Origin: Callipepla californica brunnescens
Lineage: Eukaryota; Chordata; Aves; Galliformes; Odontophoridae
Assembly (NCBI GenBank): GCA_023055505.1
Contig: JALIRH010000049.1
Coordinates: forward strand, 1,922,001 to 1,986,000
Direction: 5' to 3'
DNA: 64,000 bases
Below the pieces are notes generated by a model that saw nothing but the letters and a program-made list of their open reading frames with translations, searched no databases and had not been told where the DNA came from. The position numbers and the translations under genes were made by a program. Positions 21,487 through 33,024 of this stretch are shown here, piece after piece. Positions within the stretch are counted from its first letter, which is position 1, and every line of letters begins with the position of its first letter.

Positions 21487-22488
21487 CGTGGTGGCGAACG
21501 GTGTTAAGTCCAGCTGGCGTCCTGTCACGAGTGGTGTCCCCCAAGGGTCGGTATTGGGGCCCATACTGTTTAATCTCTTTATTGATGACCTGGATGAGGG
21601 GATTGAGTGCACCCTCAGTAAGTTTGCGGATGACACCGAGCTGGGAGGATGTGTGGATGTGCCTGAGGGTAGGGAGGCCCTTCAGCGGGATCTGGATAGG
21701 CTAGACAGTTGGGCTGAGCTCAATGGGATGAGGTTCAATAAGGCCAAGTGCCGGGTGCTGTATTTGGCCACAATAACCCCATGCAATGCTATAGGCTTGG
21801 GGCAGAACGGCTTGAGGAGTGTACAGAGGAAAAGGACCTGGGGGTGTTGGTTGATGCCCAACGTGAGCCGGCAGTGTGCCCAGGTGGCCAAGAAGGCCAA
21901 CGGCATCCTGGCCTGGATTAGGAACAGCGTGGCCAGCAGGAGCAGGGAGGGGATCATCCCCTGTACCTCGAGTACTGTGTTCAGTGTTGGGCCCCTCACT
22001 ACAAGAGAGACATCGAGGCCCTGGAACGTGTTCAGAGAAGGGTGACAAAGCTGCGAGGGGTCTGGAGCACAAGTCTTAGGAGGAGCGGCTGAGGGAGCTG
22101 GGATTGTTTAGCCTGGAGAAAAGGAGGCTTAGAGGAGACCTCACTGCACTCTACCACTTCCTGAAGGGAGGCTGTGGTGAGGAGGGGGTCGGCCTCTTCT
22201 CCCAGGTAACTAATGACAGGACGAGAGGGAATGGCCACAAGTTGTGTTGGGGAAGATTTAGATTAGACTTGAGGAAAAATTTTTTCTCTGAGAGAGTTGT
22301 TCGGCACTGGAATGGCCTGCCTAGGGAGGGGGTTGAGGCACCGTCCCTAGCGCTGTTCAAGAAGCGTTTAGATGAAATGCTGAGGGATTTGACTTAGTAG
22401 CTTGGTTGGTAGGGATAGTGGTGTGAGGATGGTTGGACTAGATGATCTTCTAGGTCCTTTCCAACCTCATGAATCTATGAATCTATGG
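21487..22488 (+). mobile_element. CR1 LINE, 5'-truncated, copy 2
   Basis: The duplicate of 476-1477 at a constant offset of 21011 bases. It has the same truncation point, RT motifs, frameshifts and 3' tail. Because both the truncation point and the flanking LTR-linker are shared, the copies arose by duplication of this region and not by two insertions. The tail again runs directly into the 18-bp minisatellite, through the same CACAGGGATCA transition. Confidence 0.93.
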
Positions 22489-25233
22489 ATCAATGTCGCC
22501 ACAGGGATCAATGGGGCCACAGGGATCAATGGGGCCATAGGAATCAATGGGGCCATAGGAATCAATGGGGCCATAGGAATCAATGGGAACATAGGGATCA
22601 ATGGGGCCATAGGGATCAACGGGGCCATAGGAATCAACGGGGCCATAGGAATCAATGGGGCCATAGGAATCAACGGGGCCATAGGGATCAATGGGGCCAT
22701 AGGAATCGATGGGGCCATAGGAATCAATTGGGCCGTAAGAATCAATGGGGCCATAGGAATCAATGGGGCCATAGGGATCAATGGGGCCATAGAAATCATT
22801 CGGGAAATGGGGATCAATGGGGCCATAGGGATCAATGGGGCCATAGGGATCAATGGGGCCACAGGAATCAAATGGGCCATAGGAATCAATGGGGCCATAG
22901 GAATCAATGGGGCCATAGGAATCAATGGGGTCATAGAGATCAATGGGGACATAGGGATCGATGGGGCATAGGGATCAATGGGTCCACAGGAATCAATGGG
23001 GCCATAGGCATCAATGGGGCCATATGGATCAATGGGGTCACAGGAATCAATGGGGCCACAGGAATCAATGGGGCCATAGGGATCAGTGGGACCATAGGAA
23101 TCAATGGGGCCATAGAAATCAATTGGGCCATAGGGATCGATGGGGCCGTAGGGATTGATGGGACCATAGGGATCAATGGGGCCATAGAACTCAGTGGGAC
23201 CATAGGAATCAATGGGGCCATAGGAATCAATGAGACCATAGTGATCAATGGGGCCATAGGTATCAATGAGACCATAGTCATCAATGGGGACATAGGGATA
23301 AATGGGGCCATAGGAATATATGGGGCCATAGGAATCAATGAAACCATAGGGATCAATGGGGCCACAGCGATCAATGGGACTATAGGAATCAGTGGGGCCA
23401 TAGGAATCAATGGGGAAATAGGGATCAATGGGGCCATAGGGATCGATGGGGCCGTAGGAATCAATGGGGCCATAGGAATCAATGGGGCCATAGGAATCGA
23501 TGTGGCCACAAGGATCAATGGGACCATAGGAATCAGTGGGGCCATAGGAATCAATGGGGCCATAGGAATCAATGGGGCATAGGAATCAATGGGGCCATAG
23601 GGATCAATGGTGCCATAGGGATCAATGTGGCCATAGGAATCAATGGGGACATAGGGATCAATGGAGCCATAGGGATCAATGGGGCCATAGGAATCAATGG
23701 GGCCATAGGAATCAATGAAACCATAGGGATCAATGGGGCCACAGCGATCAATGGGAGTAAAGGAATCAATGGGGCCATAGGAATCAATGGAGCCAGAGGG
23801 ATCAATGGGGCCATGGGGATCAATGGGGCCACAGGAATCAATGGGGCCACAGGAATCAATGTGGCCATAGAACTCAATAGGGCCATAGGAATCAATGGGG
23901 CCATAGGGATCAATGGGGCCATAGAACTCAGTGGAGCAATAGAACTCAATGGGGCCTTAGGGATCAATGGGACCATAGGAATCAATGGGGCCATCGAACT
24001 CAATGGGGCCATAGGGATCTATGGGACCATAGGAATCAATGGGACCATAGGAATCAATGGGGCCATAGGAATCAGTGGGACCATAGAATTCAGTGGGGCC
24101 ATAGGGATCAATGGGGCCATAGGAATCAATGAGCCATAGGGATCAATGTGGCCATAGGGATCAATGGGACCACAGGAATCAATGGAACCATAGGAATCAA
24201 TGGGGCAATAGGAATCAATGGGGCTATAGATCTCAATGGGGCCATAGGGATCAATGTAGCCATAGGGATCAATGGAGCCATAGGGATCAATGGGGCCACA
24301 GGGATCAATGGGGACATAGGAATCAATGGGGCCACAGGGATCAATGGGGCCACAGGAATCAATGGGGCCACAGGAATCAATGGGGCCATAGGAATCAATG
24401 GGGCCATAGGGATCTATGGGACCATAGGAATCAATGGGACCATAGGAATCAATGGGGCCATAGGAATCAGTGGGACCATAGAATTCAGTGGGGCCGTAGG
24501 GATCAATGGGGCCATAGGAATCAATGAGCCATAGGGATCAATGTGGCCATAGGGATCAATGGGACCACAGGAATCAATGGAACCATAGGAATCAATGGGG
24601 CAATAGGAATCAATGGGGCTATAGATCTCAATGGGGCCATAGGGATCAATGTAGCCATAGGGATCAATGGAGCCATAGGGATCAATGGGGCCACAGGGAT
24701 CAATGGGGACATAGGAATCAATGGGGCCACAGGGATCAATGGGGCCACAGGAATCAATGGGGCCACAGGAATCAATGGGGCCATAGGAATCAATGGGGCA
24801 ATAGGAATCAATGGGGCTATAGATCTCAATGGGGCCATAGGGATCAATGTAGCCATAGGGATCGATGGGGCCATAGGGATCAATGGGGCCACAGCGATCA
24901 ATGGAGCCATAGGGATCAGTGGGGCCACAGGAATCAATGAGGCCATAGGAATCAATGGGGCCTTAGGGATCAATGGGGCCAGAGGAATCAATGGGGCCAT
25001 AGGGATCAGTGGGGCCATAGAACTCAATGTGGCCATAGGGATCAATGAGGCCTTAGGGATCAATGGGACCATAGGAATCAATGGGGCCTTAGGAATCAGT
25101 GGGGCCATAGGAATCAATGGAGTCATAGAACTCAACGGGGCCATAGAACTCAACGGGGCCATAGAACTCAACGGGGCCATAGGGATCAATGGGACCATAG
25201 GAATCATTGGGGCCATAGGAATCAATGGGGCCG
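22489..25233. repeat. 18-bp minisatellite array A2, left part
   Basis: 2.7 kb of the same 18-bp unit as A1. The first units match the start of A1, then the arrays diverge. It contains a 395-bp tandem duplication (24126-24520 and 24521 onward) and a shorter repeat of an 11-unit stretch around a GGGGCTATAGATCTC marker. It is interrupted at 25233 by ERV-B and resumes at 33025 in phase. Confidence 0.97.
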
Positions 25234-25621
25234 TGTTGCCTTTATCCTTTTGTTGTCTTTCCCAACGTGTATCCTACGATTTACGGTCCCTCTAGTGTCT
25301 GTGCACAAGACCCGCCTGACCGGGCCAAATGACTGCATCCATACACCGATGCGGTGAGCAGCAAATGGCGTTTATTGTTAGCAACACACTCTTCTTACAA
25401 CCTTCTTCATCACAGTACCACCAATCACCTATGCTATGGTTATCTCTACCCAATAGATCTGTGGCATGTCTTGTCTTCTCCATATTTGGCCTTACTTGTT
25501 CTTCTTCTCTCATCTTCAAGATAGTGTTACCATGGTTTCCCAGGAGTCAAGGGGCCCCTGTGGGTCCTATTTCTGTCTGGTAACCGCCACAGCTTCTTTC
25601 TAAGTTTTTCACTTAACTACA
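25234..25621 (-). mobile_element. ERV-B 3' LTR
   Basis: It runs from TGTAGTTAAG (proviral start, at 25621) to GGCAACA (at 25234). A CArG box (CCAAATATGG on the minus strand, 25480-25489) lies in U3, a feature of alpharetroviral LTRs that bind serum response factor. AATAAA, the poly(A) signal, is at 25371-25376. It has the same length as the 5' LTR. Confidence 0.95.
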
Positions 25622-25635
25622 TTTCCCCCTCCCCA
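25622..25635 (-). other. ERV-B polypurine tract
   Basis: The minus strand reads GGGGAGGGGGAAA directly before the 3' LTR, the expected position and composition for the plus-strand primer. Confidence 0.9.
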
Positions 25636-25859
25636 TGCTTAAGCAAATCTACTACAACCCGAGAGGACCCTAACCGCGGACATCCCGAAAGCCCCGTCTA
25701 CGCCTAAACATGCCATTGTCCTCTCGGTGCAAGCCTTTACCCGTTACATCGCGTCCGCAATTTCCCAAACTATCTTTCTTCTACCGGTTAGTAAACTATC
25801 ATGCGTTAGTTCTACAGATTCTCCTTAACCTTATGATACCTAATTCTCTGATCGAATGC

Positions 25860-27616
25860 TTGATCTAATGTACGCTGTAAACAGTCTTGTAAGCATCTAA
25901 ATACACACGGTACAACCATGATTATTACCAAAATTGTGAACAAAGCTCCTCCTAGCCATTTGAGTATTGGTGCCAGTCAGCTGGCTTAATTCCCAAAGAC
26001 GTTTCTCAACCATTCTCCCAAGGGATCACTCTGAACGGTAATCTTTTCTGTGTGACGTTGTAGCCACTCCAATTTCTTATGCATTGACTCTGAATGATCG
26101 CTAAGGTTGAAACAACACATTCCATCTAAATCCTGACATCCATGACCCTGAGCTAACAGCAAGAAGTCAATCGCCGCCCTATTTTGGAGTACTGCGTGGC
26201 GAATACTTCCGACATCAGTTAAAAGGTCTGATAACAGTTGAGAGGTTACATTTGCCTGTTTAGCTGACCAGCAGGCTAGTCTCTCGATTTCTTTCAATGC
26301 GTGAGCCGTTCCAATTGGAAATATTATGGAGGCAAATATCCGAGCGGTTGGACCCCACAACCGGACCTCATCCCCGCAGTCTTCTGTTAAAGTGTGAATT
26401 GATCTTCTTCTATGTCGCAGGGTAGCCTTTGTAATACGGACCCAATCTCTCATCTGTGGTGACAAGATAGTGAGTTTCCCCAAATAACATGGTCCCCCCA
26501 CCGCTTTTTCCAGAATACCTTGCCATGCACGGTCCCCACATATCAGGAATACGCCTGGTGGCAAAACTCTAGAAACATTCATCCATAAAACTTCCCTGCT
26601 TCCTCACCGTCCACTCGAATTGGGTATCCCCAGCCAAACTGAGGCCATGGCTGAGTAATGTTGCAACAACATGACTTGGAATCTTTTGAGCACGAGCGTT
26701 CCCCCTTTTTACATGGGAAGCAACTATATACAGTGTGATTAGGGGCCACCCAAATTTGAGCTGATTTGTGTTGTACTGTTACCCCCCAACATATTGGCAG
26801 CCCATCTGGCCCCATACTAACACTACCACTGCAGGAGGAAGCTGAACTCCAGCTCATCGTTTCTCCCGTAGGCAGGGTAGAACGCGAGGTCCAATTAAAG
26901 GGGTTAGGGCGGTTATATAGGGTTATATTATCCGTATAACCACAATAGGGGCCTGTCCAAGAAAACGTCTTTGTATCTGTGGGGTTGACAAGTGTATAAA
27001 CAGTTGGACGCTTATTTTTGCCATCCCAATACGGATTGTTAGCAGAGTTTAAATACCACCATAACACCGGATCCCCTAACTGTCCTTCTACCCCCCATCC
27101 CGCAAATCCAATACAAGTTTCTTGTGAGTTAGGTACCCCTTCCGAACCAAGTAACTGCAACTCATCTGGGGCCCAAGGGTTAGTCATATTTAACAGCTGT
27201 ATGAGGCAACGTGATGTATTAGCTGGGGTGTCATGAAAAAGGTCCTTACATCTTGTAAGATTAGAAACATACTTTTCAAACAATTGAAGGTCCCGAGAGT
27301 AATTTAAAGGGATGCCAATTAAACAAGTTCTAAAGGGAGAGGTAGCAGACTGTAAGGCTAAACAAAAGTCCTGGCGACCTGTTTGGTTTGCCCAAGTTAT
27401 CCAAACACTACCTGGCTGCGGTCCCATTACTACCCCCAATCCAGATGGAATTGTAATAATTAGACCCAGTGCAACAATTAGGCCGAACATTGAGTGTTTC
27501 CGGGACGTTTGCACTTGATTGTCACATTCACTTTTGGTCAGTGGGTCATCTACATCCGAAGTGGCAGGTTCCTCCAATATCGGCTGTTGATCTTTCTTCC
27601 GTCGCTTCCGGCCCAC
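25860..27616 (-). pseudogene. ERV-B env, disrupted
   Basis: An envelope glycoprotein gene in two frames. The surface part (27616-26579) has a hydrophobic signal region near residues 43-65, many NXS/T sites and paired cysteines. A one-base shift near 26580 separates it from the second frame (26582-25986). That frame carries a furin-type RHRRR site (residues 56-60), a fusion-peptide-like hydrophobic stretch after it and the CX6CC motif (Cys149, Cys156, Cys157) next to LQNRAAIDF, typical of gamma/alpha-type transmembrane subunits. TAA at 25986-25988 and a nearby TGA stop translation before the membrane anchor, which is still readable at about 25890-25946. The first codon of the open frame is GTG; alpharetroviral env normally gets its start by splicing from gag. 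Confidence 0.88.
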
Positions 27617-27665
27617 TAGAAGAACCTAGAGGAAGGAAACTGAAGGTATCTATCATTTCATTTGT

Positions 27666-30226
27666 CTATCTGCTCTTAGTTTTATTTGCAATGTCAGGTT
27701 TAATTTTCCTTGAGGGTATCCATGTCACTTCCTCTGTCTCTTGGTGTTTAACCGCTGCGAATCCTCTTCCCCAGACCAATACATTCCAGCCTTTATCCCA
27801 CATCCCTGATTCTGTTTTTACCATCACTGGAGGTCCTTCTGATATCATTTTCGGCTGCCAGTGCTTATGAACTGGGCTACGGTTATTGTCCCCTCTCTCA
27901 AAGTGATTAAGCGAATATATGGCTTTTGCCAAGATCTCTGCCTGTCTCTTCACCGGAATACCATCTCTATAACCTTCTCCTTCCCCCAAAGTACGGATTT
28001 TGTCTTTAATGAGACGATTCGCACGCTCAACAATTGCCTGTCCCTGGGAATTGTAGGGAATATCCGTACTATGAGATATTCCCCAGGCCTCCAACCATGC
28101 TTTGGTAGACTTTGAAACAAAGCAGGAACCATTGTCTGTCTTAATTTGATCTGGCAGACCCAGGACTGCGATCGTTGTGGCCCAATGATGCTGGGCAGCA
28201 GCAGAATTTGATCTTGCATGCTGAGAGACTGAAACCATGGATGAAGCCGTGTCAACTGTTACTGCAAGCCACGATCGCGGTGCCATTCTATGTTCAATTG
28301 TAAAATCAGTTTGCCAGATCTGTAATGGCTTAAGACCTCATGGGTTAACTCCTGCTCCGATCACTGGCGCTGAATTACAATGTGGGCAAGCTTGTATCAC
28401 GCTTCGCGCTTTTGCTAATGGAATCGAACATGTGCGAGCCAATGCGTTCGCCCCAATGTGCAGTGATGCATGGAGATCGTAAGCAGCTCTAAGGGAGAAA
28501 ACTGCCAGGCCTGCCGCCTTATCTGCAGCCGCATTACCTGTGGTGAAAAAGCCTGGTACCTCAGAATGGCTGCGCACATGCAAAATTGCAATTGGTGCTG
28601 AACGTCTGGCTAAGGCCTCTTCTAAGAGAGTGGCCGCTTCAGAACTTGGAAGACCTTCATAGCCCATCCTGGCAACTAGTCTTGCTACAAATGCTGAGTC
28701 AGTAACGATATTACAAGGAATATTGTGCCATAACCCAATAGCTTTAGCTACAGCTTGTACTTCAAGTAATTGAACGCTGACAGAAGGATTGGTAAACACA
28801 ATGGTCTCCCACTTATTGCTGGAATTTTGCCACACAACAGCTCCTTGCTTAGTTGTGGAAGAGGCATCTGTAAACAAGGTCGGACCTTTCACCGGTGCAA
28901 GAGAAACACGGTGCCGCAACGAAATACTGAGAGGCTGTGCTACATCAAAGACTGTCAATGAATCAGAATAAACAATTTCCCCCCCATAAGCCTGAAGCGC
29001 TAGAAGGAGGGGCTCTGGAAGGGGTTGAACATTACGAAAAACTCCCTGCAAATAGATTGTATCAGGTTCTCTCAAAAATGTCCGTACTGAAAATAGACGG
29101 GAAAAACGGCTAGAACCTCAAGCCAGGGAGTAAAAGCCCGTACAGGTTGAACTGAGAACAACCACCAAAGTGGCTTAGGCGTTGCGTTCAGAGTGTGGCC
29201 TATTATTGCTGAGGCCCCAACCTGACACCTTGAAATCGCCAGCTCGAGTGACTTTTCAGGTTTCCATCGTGCAAGAGAGTTGTACATGCAACACTGAAGA
29301 ATCTCCTGCCAAGCAGCAGTCATCTCAGCATTCATTTCGCGGTGCTCTCTTGGATCAGTCCCTTTTAACTGATCATAAAAGGGCTTCATTAGACGGGGTG
29401 CAATACCAAGAGCACTCCTGATCCACTGCAAGGCCCCAACAAAACGCTGCACATCCCAGAGGTTTGTAATTCTAGGCTGAATATTCAAACCACTTGGGCG
29501 TACTGTTTCAAGAATAAATTTGTAGCCTAGGTATTCTACTCCAGGACCTCTCTGTATTTTTTGTTCTGACACAGTAAAGCCTACTGTGGTCAAAGCCCTG
29601 ATTACTTTGTGCTCAAGCGCATGCAAATCTAAATATCTTGGAGCGGCAAGTAGGAGGTCGTCCATATAGTGCACTATGGTACAATGAGGAAATTCACAGC
29701 GAACGTCTTCTAAGACCCTTCCTACTACCAACTGGCATATAGTTGGAGAACATACCATACCCTGCGGAAGGACACGCCACTGATATCGTGCCGCGGGCCT
29801 TTTGTTATTAACACAAGGCACAGTAAATGCAAATGCCTCTCTGTCCTGCTCAGCCAATGGAATGGAAAAGAAGCAATCCTTGAGATCAATCACCACCATT
29901 GGCCATTGCTTTGGTATGGCTGATAGGACAGGACCGCCCTGCTGAACTGGGCCAAAAGGAAGAAGCTGTGTATTAACAGCACGTAAGTCATGCAATAAAC
30001 GAAATGCCCCCGACCTTTTCTTAATAACAAATACAGGGGTGTTCCACTGACTAAGAGATGGTTCGATGTGCCCTAACTCCAATTCTTTAGCAACAAGAGA
30101 GGTAAGCGCTGAAAGTTTCACACTAGGAAGGGGCCACTGATCCACCCAAACAGGATGAGCATCCTGTTTCCAGCGCAAAGGGATGGCATAACAGAGAGAC
30201 AATTGGCAGACAGTGGCCCTTAGCAT
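27666..30226 (-). pseudogene. ERV-B pol (RT, RNase H, integrase), disrupted
   Basis: Reverse transcriptase spans 30226-29072 with [11 protein letters not shown] (catalytic Asp114), LPQG (153-156) and YMDD (187-190). A frameshift near 29075 moves the connection and RNase H into the next frame (29075-28338), which has TDASS, an Asp in TDSAF and the RSHSEVPGFF block. The integrase zinc domain (CPHC) ends this frame at TGA, 28338-28340; the same frame continues past it as the integrase core. That core shows the D,D,E set: Asp in TVDTASS, Asp in KTDNGSCF, Glu in VERANRL, followed by the C-terminal WNVLVWGRG domain, ending at 27666. With the frameshift and nonsense codon repaired by nothing here, no complete enzyme can be made. 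Confidence 0.93.
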
Positions 30227-30600
30227 AAATTTGTAATGTGGGCACCAATAGACCTCAAAAAATCCCTTCCTAGAAGTGAACCTTTGATCAGAGCGACCAG
30301 AGGTGTGAGCAAGAGTGGTTTTTCCAAGGTTCCATCCCTATTGATCAACACAATCTCAACCTCACCCCCGGCCTTTCTCATATTGGTGGAGCCCCCAACT
30401 CCAGCAACAACCTGATTGTTCCCTAATGGCCATTCTGTGGGCCAGTCAGTAAGCGAAATGACGGTCACATCCGCTCCTGAATCAAGCAAGGCTGTGATCT
30501 CCACAGTTCTGGGTCCCTGAAATGACACAGGTAGTGAACCCGCAAACGAGACGAAAGCCCTAACTAATGGCTGATCCTGACAATCAAGCATTAATTCCAC
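30220..30600 (-). CDS. ERV-B protease
   Basis: An aspartic protease of alpharetroviral type, about 125 residues and open throughout. It has the active-site [13 protein letters not shown], the flap region with GVGGS, and LLGRDFL near the C-terminus. In alpharetroviruses the protease is the C-terminal part of Gag; here it is in the -1 frame relative to the nucleocapsid ORF that ends at 30591, probably because of an indel near 30600. It ends at TAA after the slippery heptamer. It has no start codon of its own. Confidence 0.88.
   Translation of the reverse strand: MELMLDCQDQPLVRAFVSFAGSLPVSFQGPRTVEITALLDSGADVTVISLTDWPTEWPLGNNQVVAGVGGSTNMRKAGGEVEIVLINRDGTLEKPLLLTPLVALIKGSLLGRDFLRSIGAHITNLC
30226..30232 (-). 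promoter_or_regulatory. ERV-B ribosomal frameshift site AAATTTA
   Basis: The minus strand reads AAATTTA in the correct phase (ACA AAT TTA) just before the stop of the protease frame. This is the alpharetroviral -1 slippery heptamer. A -1 shift here enters the reverse transcriptase frame exactly, so the signal survives although the genes around it are damaged. Confidence 0.88.
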
Positions 30601-32418
30601 GGCGGGCGGATCATATGTTTTGGTGGGTGAATTGTACTCCTTTCCATTGGTCGCGGGGTCTCGTTCGATGGCCCCCGTTGCCGTCCTGGGGAGGGGGCCT
30701 GGGCCATTGGTCCCCTCCCTTCCCCGTTTCCCTGCATATTGATATTATATTTTCTGCACTGCGGTGCTACATGCCCGCGTCTGCCACATAGCTGACATAT
30801 GTCGCTATTCGCTGTGCAATGTGCTTTTAAGTGGCCGAGCCGGCCGCATCGGAAGCACGGGCCTCTAACAGCTCCCTGCTTCCCTATCTCATTCACGGTC
30901 ATGGCTGCCACGGCGAGTTGAACCTGCTCCATCGAGCTTGTCTTTTCTTTATCCATCACATATTTGATCGCTTCTCCTGGAGTATGCAATTTCATGGGGG
31001 CTGAACGCAAAAGAACCCTAATTCCTTCTGATGATCTCTGGTGCAAGCAGTCCAGTATAACTGGGTTGTGGACAGCCCTCGGTAAGTCTGATGCTTCTAC
31101 TGCTTTAATGAGCCTGTTAGCAAAATCCTGAAAGGATTCTGCTGGTCCCTGGGTAATATTTGTCCATGGTGTGTATGGTTCTGTGCTCCGTACGAACCTC
31201 CTAAAGGCTGTCAGAGCAGCATCTGATGCCGCGATCATCTCTCCAGGCGCAGATGCGCTACCTGATCCTGTGGTGTTAAAAGTTCCGCTGCAGTTCCTGT
31301 AAGGCGGGTAATATCAGACCCATGGATCGGATGACCAGGGTCTCCCTGAGCGGTAGTTAATACACGCTTAAGCTGACTCACCCACTCCTCTTTCCAAACT
31401 GTAAATTGAACTGGCTTTAAAACGATGCGCATGAGTGTTTCAACATCGTATGGTAGTAATGGTCCCGAGCCCGCTAGGAGCTCCAGTGCATTCATTGTCA
31501 TCGGGGATCCTAGGCCCCGCTTCTCAATCGCCTCTACCAGGCGCGCGACCCCTTTCGGGTCTAATGGGACCCACAAAGGGCCCCCCTCCTCCCCAACCAC
31601 CACAGGGTGGATTGCCACCACTGATAACGATGTTCCTTCTAAAACTTCCCTAATCTTAGCCCAATCCGTGGCTGACGGCTGCAGGCGTGCTCTGTCTCTC
31701 CGTTGAAAGGCACAACCCTGCCAATCAGCATTGCAGCCCTCACGTCTGAGCTCCACCTCCAGATCTCTCATTCCCCGCCCACATCCAATTCCCGCCCCTG
31801 GATCGTCAATCGCCTCCCGCCCACCGGGAGAAGCGAGACCATCATCTGCCCGCCCCTCTGCAGAGGACGACAAAGAAGGATATAATGGCGGATACGGAGG
31901 TGGGGCCGTCGGGGAGAGCCGAGGCGGTGGTGGAGACTCATCCGGCTGAGGAGGCGGTGTTATGCCAGCAGCATCATCAGAGAACACATCAGCATCCTTT
32001 CTCTCACAACAGCTCGTTGCACACGGTCCTGAGCCGGTCCCCTCGTAGTCAGCTGAAAGAGGAGAAGGGGAAGAGCCTGCCCACCCCCTTTTTCCGCCCG
32101 CGAACATTTCTAGGACATCAAGATCGCGTACAGTACGCAAAAGCTTTCCTTCCTCCCGAGCGGCTTTGAGCGCGCCCAGTATCAACCCCCAGGTTTTTAG
32201 CTCCGCAGTTTCTTTGTCTTTGTATCCCGCAGGGAATGTTGGACTAGGGCAGACGTAATGTCATCCCACTTTCCATGATGTAATACATCCCTGGGGGCAA
32301 AAACAAAGCACTCCCCCATCAAAGTAGAAAGCAATTTAGCAAGCTCCTTCTTAGAAGGAGCGTTCTTGCCACAATAGTCCTTAGACAAATAAAGGAGTAC
32401 CTTAATCAATTGCTCCAT
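30591..32418 (-). pseudogene. ERV-B gag, disrupted
   Basis: Three frames cover matrix to nucleocapsid. The ATG at 32418 opens the matrix (CGKNAPSKKE). A frameshift near 32195 breaks it; the next frame (32185-31235) continues the matrix (TWGLILGALKAAREE), a proline-rich region with a PPPY late motif, and most of the capsid. A second shift near 31238 leads to 31238-30591 with the major homology region (QGPAESFQDFANRL) and two CX2CX4HX4C zinc knuckles (CFRCGRLGHLKAHC and CQLCGRRGHVAPQC). Domain order and the PPPY motif fit alpharetroviral Gag. Confidence 0.92.
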
Positions 32419-32616
32419 ACCGGCACGGCACCGATATCCAAATTCAGGAACGCCTAGCTGCCTACCGCAGTATCCACACCGCTCCCGACTTCCGTGGCCG
32501 CTGACCGATTCAGCGCTCAGGACGCCACGGGCACCTCTGCCCGACCGTTACCGTCGGCGCATCGATGCGGAGGTCGCCCTACCGGCCTTCCGTGGTCCCA
32601 GTTCCACGGGCTTGCA

Positions 32617-32634
32617 GGCACGTCGGGGTCACCA
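32617..32634 (-). other. ERV-B primer binding site, tRNA-Trp type
   Basis: The minus strand reads TGGTGACCCCGACGTGCC two bases inside the 5' LTR. The first 16 bases match the tRNA-Trp primer site used by alpharetroviruses. Confidence 0.92.
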
Positions 32635-32636
32635 TT

Positions 32637-33024
32637 TGTTGTCTTTACCCTTTTGTTGTCTTTCCCAAAGTGTATCCTACGATTTACGGTCCCTCTAGAG
32701 TCTGTGCACAAGACCCGCCTGACCGGGCCAAATGACTGCATCCATACACCGATGCGGTGAGCAGCAAATGGCGTTTATTGTCAGCAACACACTCTTCTTA
32801 AAACCTTCTTCATCACAGTACTACCAATCACCTATGCTATGGTTAACTCTACCCAATAGATCTGTGGCATGTCTTGTCTTCTCCATATTTGGCCTCAATT
32901 GTTAATCTTCTCTCACCTTCAAGATAGTGTTACCACGGTTTCCCAGGAGTCAAGGGGCCCCTGTGGGTCCTATTTCTGTCTGGTAACCGCCACAGCATCT
33001 TTCTAAGTTTTTCACTTAACTACA
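32637..33024 (-). mobile_element. ERV-B 5' LTR
   Basis: 388 bp, the partner of 25234-25621. The CArG box is at 32883-32892 and AATAAA at 32774-32779, both on the minus strand. It opens at 33024 with TGTAGTTAAG next to the minisatellite (GGGCCATAGG). The leader 32419-32616 between it and gag holds the primer site and no other recognised signal. Confidence 0.95.

Larger units (their letters stand above)
25234..33024 (-). mobile_element. ERV-B: near full-length alpharetrovirus-like provirus
   Basis: A 7.8-kb provirus on the minus strand inserted in the minisatellite. It has two 388-bp LTRs, a tRNA-Trp primer site, gag, protease, pol, env and a polypurine tract in the standard order. The flanking bases are GGGCCG on the left and GGGCCA on the right, consistent with a 6-bp target duplication carrying one change. 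The LTRs differ at about 15 positions by eye, near 4%, so the insertion is not recent. All large genes carry lesions: gag has two frameshifts, pol one frameshift and one nonsense codon, env a frameshift and premature stops. It resembles the EAV/ALV side of avian retroviruses. Confidence 0.95.

Noticed and set aside
30591..30610. A second programmed frameshift between nucleocapsid and protease of ERV-B
   Set aside because: No convincing slippery heptamer in phase, and alpharetroviruses keep gag and protease in one frame, so an indel is more likely.
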